17,015 bases of DNA from Candidatus Uhrbacteria bacterium RIFOXYB12_FULL_58_10 (lineage in GTDB: Bacteria; Patescibacteriota; Patescibacteriia; 2-12-FULL-57-11). Shown here in pieces: positions 1 through 5,078 of the stretch. Made by a program: the position numbers and the translations under genes. Location: contig CALRHY010000005.1 of NCBI GenBank assembly GCA_943359495.1, positions 1 to 17,015 on the forward strand, in the 5' to 3' direction. The first letter of the stretch is position 1; each line of letters begins with the position of its first letter. Below the pieces are notes generated by a model. That model ran no database searches and was not told where the DNA came from. It was given only the letters and a program-made list of their open reading frames with translations.

Positions 1-582
1 CAAGGTAAGCGAAACAATGGTTCCTCCTTTGCCGCGGATCAAATTGACCGCTTCATCCACGGCCATTCCAGCAGTTGAACGGTCACCAATCAAAAGGATT
101 TTATCACCCGCCCGCAACCCCGCCTTACTCGCCGGCGTTTCTGGCAGTGGGGCAATAATAGTCACAACACCTCCCTTGCTCCCAATTTCTGCACCAATGC
201 CTTCAAATGTTCCTGCGAGATCTTTCGAGAATTCTTCTGCAAGCTGCGGCTTAAAATAGACCGAGTACGGATCGTCCAGCGCTGCAACCATCCCTTCGAG
301 TGCGCCTTGAAAAAGATCCGTGTCTGCGACCGGCTGTTTCACATAATGCGTTTTCACCCGATTCCAGACGGCCCAGAAAAGATGAAAATCAACATCCTTC
401 GAAAGATCCTTCGGCGCGCCATCCGGCACATCTCCCTGCCCTGCTTGAACCACGTTTCCTGTTGATACTGTTTTCCCTTGCCCCAAGCCAAAGCCAGCGC
501 CAAAAGAAAGTGCGATCGCCAGGAGCACAAAAATCGCGCGATGCTGCCGAGGACGTACAGCGGATTCTGGAAGAGGAGGCAT
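1..582 (-). CDS. S41 family C-terminal processing peptidase (CtpA-like), N-terminal part, cut by window edge
   Basis: Read on the minus strand from ATG at 582-580; 194 residues are visible and the gene runs off the left edge. Residues about 15-35 form one hydrophobic helix (FVLLAIALSFGAGFGLG), a signal anchor or uncleaved signal peptide, so the protease should act outside the membrane. The segment with FWAVWNRVKTHYV, then ALEGMVAALDDPYSVYF, is the N-terminal helical region of CtpA/Prc proteases. It is followed by a PDZ domain (about residues 121-194; FEGIGAEIG, then PASKAGLRAGDKIL) that in the family recognises substrate C-termini. The catalytic Ser/Lys domain lies outside the window. A strong promoter sits 46 bases upstream. 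There is no clear Shine-Dalgarno; an in-frame GTG at 603 and TTG further up are alternative starts but less likely. The family assignment is firm; the exact substrate is unknown. Confidence 0.9.
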   Translation of the reverse strand, partial: MPPLPESAVRPRQHRAIFVLLAIALSFGAGFGLGQGKTVSTGNVVQAGQGDVPDGAPKDLSKDVDFHLFWAVWNRVKTHYVKQPVADTDLFQGALEGMVAALDDPYSVYFKPQLAEEFSKDLAGTFEGIGAEIGSKGGVVTIIAPLPETPASKAGLRAGDKILLIGDRSTAGMAVDEAVNLIRGKGGTIVSLTL

Positions 583-627
583 GGGAAATATCAGAGACCG
601 CACAGAGGTGCGGCTATCGTATGACGT

Positions 628-656
628 ATTGTAGTGGGAAGTGGAAGGGGCGTCAA
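628..656 (-). promoter_or_regulatory. sigma70-type promoter of the S41 protease gene
   Basis: On the minus strand, TTGACG (656-651) and TACAAT (633-628) are separated by exactly 17 bases. Transcription would start near 621, giving a leader of about 40 nt before the ATG at 582. It lies immediately after the terminator of the upstream minus-strand gene, so the protease gene is probably transcribed independently. Confidence 0.75.
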
Positions 657-673
657 AAGAGACGATCAAAGAA

Positions 674-708
674 TAAAAAAGAGGCTCGCGTGTGATGCGC
701 AGAGCCTC
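674..708 (-). terminator. rho-independent terminator of the 747-1352 gene
   Basis: On the minus strand the stem GAGGCTC (708-702) pairs with GAGCCTC (687-681) around a 14-nt loop and is followed by a run of six T (680-675). It lies 38 bases after the stop codon of the variable-protein gene and 18 bases before the protease -35 box, which separates the two transcription units. Confidence 0.8.
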
Positions 709-746
709 GGCGATCGAGCGACCGACTTTTCCGACGTCCTGTGGGA

Positions 747-1352
747 TCAGCTTGTGGAAACCGCGGAGGGGCGACTGGAGCCCCAGTCGCTGCCGAGCCA
801 ATAGGAGCTCCAGCCCCAGGATCTACCCTGGCAGCGGAGATACCGGACGTGCAGGCAGCGGTCCGCGCCGCGGCGCTTGGTACCCCAGAAAAAGAGGTCC
901 TTACCCTTGCACGTTTCGGGGATGAGCTCGGGGTACAGAAGCAGTGCGTCGAGCACCGGATCAGGAAGGACCAGCTGGCCTTCAAGCGCGAGTGCGAGAT
1001 CCATCCCTATCAGGAAGCCACCGTTGCACTGCCCTTCCGCGAGGTAGAGGGCGATTGCGTGCTGGTTGAGACGAAATTTCCCACGGAATCTACTCTGGAT
1101 CTGTTCCTCCTCCGGAAGGAGCTCCAGGTCGTTGACGACAGCAAGCGGCGCATCGCAGTCAACGATGACTTCCGCCGCCGCCGCCGGCACGATCCGACCC
1201 TGACGGTGAGCGATGAAGCGGGACATCGCCGGCTTGTCCTCGATAAGCCCTTCCATATCCGCTCTCGTCCCACCTGCGTTCACCCAGGCATCGCGAAATG
1301 CGATGTACGAGAGTCGATCATAGCGAGCGAGTTCAGCTTCCAAAGTACCCAT
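747..1352 (-). CDS. CPR-type 'FFWGT' protein with a DGR-like variable C-terminus (putative variable protein)
   Basis: 201 aa from ATG 1352-1350. This start is chosen over an in-frame GTG at 1397 because it has a good Shine-Dalgarno (GAGGGG, about 5 nt upstream) and because the 1397 start falls inside a leader hairpin. There is no signal peptide or membrane segment. The N-terminal two thirds (ARYDRLSYIAFRDAWVNAGG, then DMEGLIEDKPAMSR) is soluble and mixed alpha/beta. After LIPETCKGKDLFFWGT (residues 143-158) the composition changes abruptly to W, S, G, R, Y and C up to the stop. I recall many uncharacterised Parcubacteria/CPR proteins with the same FFWGT ... YVRYL ... W-x-W ... WL ... P-A ending, in which the positions between the invariant W/L/P residues are very often Asn. 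In this copy those positions are occupied by G, S, R, C, D and Y, mostly encoded by NNC codons (see findings). That pattern fits a target of a diversity-generating retroelement. No reverse transcriptase or template repeat is in the window. Biochemical function is unknown; a ligand-binding, C-type-lectin-like fold is inference by analogy. Coding status is near certain; the DGR assignment is probable. Confidence 0.75.
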   Translation of the reverse strand: MGTLEAELARYDRLSYIAFRDAWVNAGGTRADMEGLIEDKPAMSRFIAHRQGRIVPAAAAEVIVDCDAPLAVVNDLELLPEEEQIQSRFRGKFRLNQHAIALYLAEGQCNGGFLIGMDLALALEGQLVLPDPVLDALLLYPELIPETCKGKDLFFWGTKRRGADRCLHVRYLRCQGRSWGWSSYWLGSDWGSSRPSAVSTS

Positions 1353-1353
1353 G

Positions 1354-1362
1354 TCACCCCTC
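1354..1362 (-). promoter_or_regulatory. Shine-Dalgarno that fixes the start of the 747-1352 gene
   Basis: The minus strand reads AGAGGGGTG ending two bases before the ATG. This is one of the few clear ribosome binding sites in the window; most other starts lack one. It follows an A-rich single-stranded stretch just after the last leader hairpin, a position where leader structure could control access. Confidence 0.6.
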
Positions 1363-1369
1363 TTTTTTT

Positions 1370-1460
1370 GTGACCTGATCCTTGCGGATATCGTCACGGC
1401 GTACGCTGCTGTTTACCCACCACGGGCAGGCTCGACCTTTCGGCTTTGCCACAGCAAACG
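1370..1460 (-). ncRNA. Structured 5' leader (candidate cis-regulatory RNA)
   Basis: The leader between the promoter and the FFWGT gene folds by eye into a compact three-way junction plus one hairpin. P1: TGCTGT (1456-1451) pairs with ACAGCA (1412-1407). P2: GGC (1450-1448) pairs with GCC (1431-1429), enclosing an AAA/CGA internal loop and the hairpin GCC-GAAA-GGT (1444-1435) with a GNRA tetraloop. P3: TGCCC (1428-1424) pairs with GGGTA (1418-1414) around a GTGGT loop. P1, P2 and P3 abut with only one unpaired junction base. P4: GTGAC (1397-1393) pairs with GTCAC (1374-1370), enclosing ATCC-GCAA-GGAT, a second GNRA tetraloop. The Shine-Dalgarno follows after an A-run. It does not match a riboswitch class I can name with confidence. 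Pairings are seen in the sequence; a regulatory role is inference. Confidence 0.5.
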
Positions 1461-1467
1461 ACTGAAA

Positions 1468-1496
1468 AATATAGTACGAAAAGAAGAAAAAGTCAA
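1468..1496 (-). promoter_or_regulatory. sigma70-type promoter of the structured-leader / variable-protein unit
   Basis: The minus strand has TTGACT (1496-1491), 17 bases, then TATATT (1473-1468). With a predicted start near 1461, the transcript would begin right at the first paired leader base (about 1457). This is one of the closest matches to consensus in the window and is divergent from the padR promoter. Confidence 0.8.
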
Positions 1497-1589
1497 TATG
1501 AAGACCCTATGCGATGACCCTGAGCCGTGAACCCATAAATTATTTTGAGCCTAAAATTATGGTCTGGTATCTTGAAATACAGAGGTACC

Positions 1590-1618
1590 TTGCATAACAT
1601 AATACTATGTGATATAAA
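1590..1618 (+). promoter_or_regulatory. padR operon promoter with internal palindrome
   Basis: TTGCAT (1590-1595), a 17-base spacer, and TATAAA (1613-1618). The spacer contains the inverted repeat ACATA-atac-TATGT (1597-1610). Its ACAT/ATGT half-sites resemble those bound by PadR regulators, although PadR operators are usually written ATGT-N8-ACAT. Position between -35 and -10 suits autorepression. The promoter is strong evidence; the operator role is inference. Confidence 0.65.
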
Positions 1619-1643
1619 GACATAGAGCTCATGACAAAAAACC

Positions 1644-1988
1644 ATGCAAAATTCTCCAAATACCCATCTCTTACAGAATACTTCGGCTCAGATGAGAAGA
1701 GGGACGCTCGAATTCTGTATTCTTCTACTGATACGTAAGAAAGAAAAAATGTACGTTTCTGATCTCCTCAAGGAATTGAAGAGTATTGACCTGATCGTAG
1801 TGGATGGAACGGCATATCCGCTTCTTAATCGTCTCAAGGATGAGGGTCTTCTGACCTATATCTGGGAAGAATCAAAGGCGGGACCTCCTCGAAAATATTT
1901 CAGCATCACTCAGAAAGGTATTGAACTTTCAGAACAGCTGGCAACTCATTGGAAAAATTTAGAAAAATCAATTAACTCATTACTCTAA
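1644..1988 (+). CDS. PadR family transcriptional regulator
   Basis: 114 aa, a normal length for short PadR proteins. The family hallmark MRRGTLEFCILLLI (residues 17-30) begins the winged helix. Next come YVSDLLKELKSIDLIVVDGTAYPLLNRLKDEGLLTYIWEE (helices 2-3, recognition helix around GTAYPLLNRL), then GPPRKYFSITQKG as the wing. A short C-terminal helix would dimerise. PadR proteins are dimeric repressors, often of envelope-stress or efflux genes. Four bases separate its stop from the next ATG, so it is co-transcribed with the PspC-domain gene, a pairing known in several phyla. There is no Shine-Dalgarno at this ATG; the alternative Met17 would remove the N-terminal tail only. The gene and the next two are A+T-richer than the surroundings, consistent with acquisition. 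Identification is firm. Confidence 0.9.
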   Translation: MQNSPNTHLLQNTSAQMRRGTLEFCILLLIRKKEKMYVSDLLKELKSIDLIVVDGTAYPLLNRLKDEGLLTYIWEESKAGPPRKYFSITQKGIELSEQLATHWKNLEKSINSLL

Positions 1989-1992
1989 AAAC

Positions 1993-2697
1993 ATGAGGAC
2001 TACTCAAATACATTTAAACGGTTCTCTGTTTGTGCTTGAAGAAAAAGCGTCCCAAGCACTTAGTGAATATCTGCATTCCATTCAACAGTACTTCCATACA
2101 CATGCGGGTGCCACTGAAATTATGCAAGATATCGAAAACAGAATTGCTGAATATCTCTGGGAAATTTCCGAAGAAAGAGGAAAAAAAGTGATAGATTCTC
2201 AAATAGTAATGGAGGTCATACAAAGCATGGGAACCGTAGAAGATATACAAAATTCTGCCCCTATACCAATATCCACTCACACGGCTGAAACAAAAAAATC
2301 CATTAAAAAGCTTTATCGTAACCCTCAGGATAAAGTACTCGGAGGTGTTGCTTCAGGATTAGCTGCGTACATTGGGACCGATAGCACGATCGTACGAGTG
2401 TCCTTCGTTTTGTTAACTCTTGTGACAGGATTGGGCATCATTCTTTATCTTGTTCTATGGTGCATTGTTCCTGAAGCTCATACGATTTCTGAGCAGATGC
2501 AAATGGAGGGAGAAGATATTACTCTCATCGCTTTAACAGGAAAGATTGAAGAGAAAAACCAACAAGTTCTCAGTATGAAAGAGAGAAATAAGCGAGTACG
2601 CTACAGACTAATCATTTTAGGCATAGCGATGCTGCTTCTGATACTGCTCATATTTTCTATCTGGTCTGCAGTGATTCACAATATTTATCTTATATAA
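1993..2697 (+). CDS. PspC domain-containing membrane protein
   Basis: 234 aa. Residues 1-90 (MRTTQIHLNGSLFVLEEKA, then IMQDIENRIAEYLWEI) match the cytoplasmic N-terminal module seen on long PspC proteins next to padR genes. Residues 105-162 (KKLYRNPQDKVLGGVASGLAAYIG, then TIVRVSFVLL and LYLVLWCIVPE) are a classic PspC domain with its membrane segment at about 135-160. A coiled, charged stretch (about 165-203) leads to a second membrane helix (204-228). PspC in other bacteria senses membrane stress and partners phage-shock proteins; no pspA or pspB is visible here. It is the middle gene of the padR operon and probably the target or effector of PadR control. The N-terminal role is unknown. Confidence 0.88.
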   Translation: MRTTQIHLNGSLFVLEEKASQALSEYLHSIQQYFHTHAGATEIMQDIENRIAEYLWEISEERGKKVIDSQIVMEVIQSMGTVEDIQNSAPIPISTHTAETKKSIKKLYRNPQDKVLGGVASGLAAYIGTDSTIVRVSFVLLTLVTGLGIILYLVLWCIVPEAHTISEQMQMEGEDITLIALTGKIEEKNQQVLSMKERNKRVRYRLIILGIAMLLLILLIFSIWSAVIHNIYLI

Positions 2698-2721
2698 GTT
2701 CCTCATCTTAAAATAACCCAT

Positions 2722-3048
2722 ATGAAATTAGATAAATTTACCCTCTTCCTCGTTACCAGTGTCTTTAGTTTCTTACTGGCTATTCATTGGATATTCTTCT
2801 ATCGATTCGAAAAGATGGTTGGTCATCTCCTCATTCATGCGCCGAGTCTTCTTACACGGCATTCCCTTGATTTCAACCAGATGCAGAATGTCTTTGGTTT
2901 CGTAAGACAAGACATGAACGAGTTCTATCCTACTCTCTGGCAATTTACGATGGGAAACCCGCGTTTTTACCCGCTCTTCCTAGCTGTCATTTTTTTCGCG
3001 GCAGGCATCATATTTGCGATACTTGCTCGAAGAGTACATCGAGCCTAA
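2722..3048 (+). CDS. Small two-helix membrane protein, unknown function
   Basis: 108 aa. Membrane helices lie at about residues 7-27 (TLFLVTSVFSFLLAIHWIFFY) and 83-103 (FYPLFLAVIFFAAGIIFAILA), with an amphipathic, aromatic region between them (HSLDFNQMQNVFGFVRQDMNEFYPTLWQF). The C-terminus is basic (RRVHRA). It starts 24 bases after the PspC gene and shares its low G+C, so it is very likely the third gene of the operon. I do not recognise the family. No terminator is evident after it, only a weak AGAGG/CCTCT hairpin without a T-run. Confidence 0.75.
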   Translation: MKLDKFTLFLVTSVFSFLLAIHWIFFYRFEKMVGHLLIHAPSLLTRHSLDFNQMQNVFGFVRQDMNEFYPTLWQFTMGNPRFYPLFLAVIFFAAGIIFAILARRVHRA

Positions 3049-3190
3049 GAGGCTGTTTACAACCTCCTCTGTCGTCCCCTCGCAGAAGAAGCTTGCGACA
3101 CCACGCGTAACTTTGTGATCATCTGCACGTTTGTGTTTGCACACGGACGACCCAAACCATTCCTTCGGCCTTGCTCAGGACAAAGGGGTG

Positions 3191-3217
3191 TTTTGGGATT
3201 CGCCAAAAGAATGTCGG
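3191..3217 (+). repeat. Partial copy of dispersed repeat (module C) in the padR-lexA gap
   Basis: The sequence TTTTGGGATTCGCC followed by AAAAGAATGTCGG recurs at 4957-4983, at 13357-13382 with one change, and on the minus strand at 8375-8402 with one change. Just upstream (3162-3185) is a CCTTCGGCC / TGCTCAGGACAAAG stretch resembling another widespread bacterial repeat type. Apart from these repeats and the lexA promoter, I see nothing in the 298-base gap 3049-3346. Confidence 0.7.
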
Positions 3218-3275
3218 ACAACGTCGTTAAAAACCAATGAATTCATCAAAAATTACTTATCCCCACCCTCCCCTC

Positions 3276-3304
3276 TTGCGTTCGGTTTTTGTTCGGTAGA
3301 TACT
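3276..3304 (+). promoter_or_regulatory. lexA promoter with candidate SOS box
   Basis: TTGCGT (3276-3281), a 17-base spacer and GATACT (3299-3304) give a moderate promoter. Between the two boxes lies a perfect 7-base direct repeat, GTTCGGT-TTTT-GTTCGGT (3280-3297), containing GTTC-N7-GTTC (3280-3294). That is the arrangement described for the alphaproteobacterial LexA box. Overlap with the core promoter fits LexA autorepression. The repeat is seen directly; LexA binding is inference. Gram-positive (GAAC-N4-GTTC) or enterobacterial-type palindromes are not present here. Confidence 0.5.
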
Positions 3305-3346
3305 TGTCTTATCGAGAGCGACGCTCATCACCTCACCAACCCTATG

Positions 3347-3955
3347 ATGGATACCCTCACAAAAAAACAACGCGAAATTCTGGATTACATCCTGAAGATC
3401 ATCCGCGAACGTAATTACACTCCATCGCACCGCGAAATCGCCACCGCACTCGGCCTCTCCTCTCCAGCAACCGTCCACGAACACGTCCAACGGCTCCGTG
3501 AAAAAGGCTATCTCGAAGCAAACGAAGAAGGTTCACCGATCACCGTTGCCGAAGGACTGGTCGAAAGCGCTCGCGCCGTACTCCTCCCGCTCATGGGACT
3601 GATCACGGCAGGTGAACCCATCGAAGCAGTCGCGCAAAACGAAACGATTGCCGTGCCGACCTCCTTTGTCCGCGACAGCGATGAATCATTTGTTCTCAAA
3701 GTCCAAGGACGCTCCATGATCGAAGACGGCATCTTTGACGGAGATTACGTCGTCATCGAACGCAGTCCGGTCCCAAAAAATGGCGATGTGGTCGTCGCGC
3801 TCATCGAAGACACCCACGCAACATTGAAACGCTTCTATAAAGAAAAAGATCGCATCCGTCTCCAGCCAGCCAACCACGAAATGCAACCAATGTATTTCCA
3901 CGGAGCAGATGTCCAAATCCAAGGAATCGTCCGCGCAGTGATCCGCAAATTCTAG
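3347..3955 (+). CDS. lexA: LexA repressor (SOS regulator, S24 autopeptidase)
   Basis: 202 aa from the second of two adjacent ATGs (3344 and 3347); MDTLTKKQREILDYI is the usual LexA N-terminus, and sequence upstream is not conserved. Residues 1-65 form the winged helix, with TPSHREIATALGLSSPATVHEHVQRLREKGYL as the HTH core. The autocleavage bond is Ala88-Gly89 (LITAGEPIEA). The catalytic dyad is Ser123 (QGRSMIEDGIFDGD) and Lys161 (HATLKRFY). Length and all key residues are normal, so it should be cleaved upon RecA activation. It carries a candidate SOS box in its own promoter and lies 1.1 kb upstream of dinB on the same strand. No Shine-Dalgarno is seen. Confidence 0.95.
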   Translation: MDTLTKKQREILDYILKIIRERNYTPSHREIATALGLSSPATVHEHVQRLREKGYLEANEEGSPITVAEGLVESARAVLLPLMGLITAGEPIEAVAQNETIAVPTSFVRDSDESFVLKVQGRSMIEDGIFDGDYVVIERSPVPKNGDVVVALIEDTHATLKRFYKEKDRIRLQPANHEMQPMYFHGADVQIQGIVRAVIRKF

Positions 3956-3973
3956 AGACGCCGCTGTTGTACG

Positions 3974-4096
3974 CGAAACTCGAAACGCCGAGCGTCTCGA
4001 AACGCGAAATGCGTAACGCGCATCCAGTCGGAGTCGGCGTTTCGTGTTACGAGTTTCGTGATTTGCAACGCCCTGCATTACACGTTTCGAGTTTCG
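3974..4096. repeat. CGAAAC-type inverted repeat after lexA
   Basis: The outer arms CGAAACTCGAAACG (3974-3987) and CGTTTCGAGTTTCG (4083-4096) are perfect 14-base inverted copies. Between them are more variants (CGAAACGCCGA, GCGTAACGCG, GGCGTTTCGTGTTACGAG). The block reads as roughly 7-base words of the type CGAAAC/TAACGCG on both strands. A related block forms a hairpin between the two tRNA genes at 8128-8191. It occupies most of the 297-base gap 3956-4252; I see no gene there. It may also act as a lexA terminator structure, but there is no T-run. Confidence 0.7.
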
Positions 4097-4252
4097 TATC
4101 ATAACAACCCCCCATCGGTCTTCCACCGTACGGCATGTTTTTCATTGTCTAAAAATCTTATGCTTATTCTCCTCCACCGTTGAAGCGACACAGAACAACC
4201 AGACTCCTCTCAAAAAATTCTCCATTCTCTACTTCATTCATTCTCAAAACAT

Positions 4253-4465
4253 ATGACGACCACATTCGAGATCCTCTCCATGCCCACGCTTCGCCCCAAG
4301 ATGCGCACGCATCTCGTCCCCAATACCAAGCGCATCCAACGCGCTCAAGAACGCAACGGCACAACCAACCGCGCCGCAAAAAACTTCAGCGCCTTCTACG
4401 ACCGCCTCCTCGCCCGCCGACAAAAAATCCTCTTCACTCACTCTGCCTTGCGTATGCGTGCATAA
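4253..4465 (+). CDS. Small basic protein, unknown function
   Basis: 70 aa, strongly basic (many R/K: MPTLRPKMRTHLVPNTKRIQRAQERN, then FYDRLLARRQKILF), with no signal peptide or membrane segment. Third codon positions are dominated by C and G, as in the neighbouring real genes, which argues that this frame rather than the overlapping 130-codon one is coding. I do not recognise the family. It lies between lexA and dinB, followed 46 bases later by another small gene. There is no Shine-Dalgarno and no convincing promoter. The basic composition would suit nucleic-acid binding, but that is speculation. Confidence 0.5.
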   Translation: MTTTFEILSMPTLRPKMRTHLVPNTKRIQRAQERNGTTNRAAKNFSAFYDRLLARRQKILFTHSALRMRA

Positions 4466-4511
4466 GCACGCGGTCGCTCCCACTCTCCTACGCCCTTACT
4501 CCATCACGCAT

Positions 4512-4757
4512 ATGCAGACGATTACTGACGAACCCATTTCTGTTCTCGCGACATTTGCTGATGGTCAAGTAAAACCCTGGAAATTCCGTTGTGGCAGCCA
4601 ACTCTACGACATCGCTCGTGTCCACCTCGTCCACACCGAACGGAAGGGTCGTACCCAATTTTTCTACTTTCACGTTTCGAACGCCGCCCAAGCCTGGAAA
4701 CTCCGTCTCGACACAGAAACATTACAATGGCGCATGGTAGAAACGTATACACCATAA
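4512..4757 (+). CDS. Small conserved-looking protein upstream of dinB, unknown function
   Basis: 81 aa from ATG 4512; the open frame extends upstream to 4458, but MQTITDEPISVLATFADGQ looks like the natural start. The pattern ISVLATFADGQVKPWKFRCGSQLYDIARV, then GRTQFFYFHVSNAAQAWKLRLDTETLQWRMVE suggests a small all-beta fold with a terminal W. It resembles short proteins I recall encoded near dinB in other bacteria (DUF6504-like), but I cannot confirm the family. Its position between lexA and dinB suggests an accessory role in the damage response; this is inference. A repeat-filled gap of 321 bases separates it from dinB. Confidence 0.6.
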   Translation: MQTITDEPISVLATFADGQVKPWKFRCGSQLYDIARVHLVHTERKGRTQFFYFHVSNAAQAWKLRLDTETLQWRMVETYTP

Positions 4758-4769
4758 AGGTCTTTCCAC

Positions 4770-4813
4770 CGATGCCGTTAGGGGGTTTGGGGGACGGCGA
4801 CTGTTTGAGCTCC
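4770..4813 (+). repeat. Dispersed repeat module A, copy 1
   Basis: 44 bases with the core TTTGGGGGACGGCGA then CTGTTTGAGC. The same 44 bases recur on the minus strand at 8556-8599 with only two differences, and a diverged copy lies at 13262-13291. The core TTTGGGGGACGGCGA (4786-4800) is matched in inverted orientation by TCGCCATCCCCCAAA (4929-4943) with one mismatch. Modules A and C therefore behave as the two ends of one element of about 160 bp. Confidence 0.75.
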
Positions 4814-4936
4814 TTGGTTCTGCCCGGAGCCAGTTGCTTACTCAGCCTTGTGACAGAATGTAGAGACTGTTGTTCTTTATACGACTTTCAAAGAAAGAAC
4901 TCGCGGAGGGCGCATACATAATCGAGTTTCGCCATC

Positions 4937-5027
4937 CCCCAAAATCTTTTTGGTTCTTTTGGGATTCGCCAAAAGAATGTCGGCAACTCGAGACCGACAT
5001 CGTGGATCCCCTTCTTCAAGGGGATGA
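4937..5027 (+). repeat. Dispersed repeat module C with two hairpins, copy 1 (before dinB)
   Basis: Bases 4937-4983 match 13336-13382 at 46 of 47 positions. Then comes a hairpin ATGTCGG (4977-4983) / CCGACAT (4994-5000), and a second hairpin ATCCCC-TTCTTCAA-GGGGAT. At 13401-13434 the flanking bases are kept and the second loop differs (GCCTGCGC), while its stem is preserved. Together with module A this fills the 321-base gap 4758-5078. I see no convincing dinB promoter or Shine-Dalgarno there. Confidence 0.75.
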
Positions 5028-5078
5028 CAAATATGTAGGAGTACTAAAGAAGGAGACAAGACGATATTTTAAAAATCT

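Noticed and set aside
300..695. 131-codon plus-strand frame
   Set aside because: Lies antisense to the S41 protease N-terminus and its promoter and terminator; no recognisable protein features.
741..1373. 210-codon plus-strand frame opposite the FFWGT gene
   Set aside because: The minus-strand gene has a promoter, Shine-Dalgarno, terminator and family-like motifs; the plus frame has none and is a shadow of its codon bias.
1407..1456. Cyclic-di-GMP (GEMM-I) riboswitch
   Set aside because: GGCAAA plus a GAAA-capped hairpin recalls that class, but the second conserved half and its receptor are missing and the junction layout differs.
3049..3075. Terminator after the padR operon
   Set aside because: Only a 5-bp AGAGG/CCTCT stem with a long loop and no T-run.
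3131..3346. N-terminal extension of lexA from an upstream ATG
   Set aside because: The extension covers the promoter and a dispersed repeat, and LexA homology begins at MDTLTKKQ.
3974..4096. CRISPR array
   Set aside because: The repeated CGAAAC words are short, adjoining and inverted, with no unique spacers between identical direct repeats, and there are no cas genes.
4180..4572. 130-codon frame overlapping the two small genes before dinB
   Set aside because: Composition is random-like with HAHA/RPPPRPP stretches, and it overlaps the 70-aa frame, which has the genome's C/G third-position bias.
4954..4968. GTTC-N7-ATTC near dinB as a second SOS box
   Set aside because: It belongs to dispersed repeat module C, also present before tRNA-Pro, and has a mismatch; it is likely coincidental.
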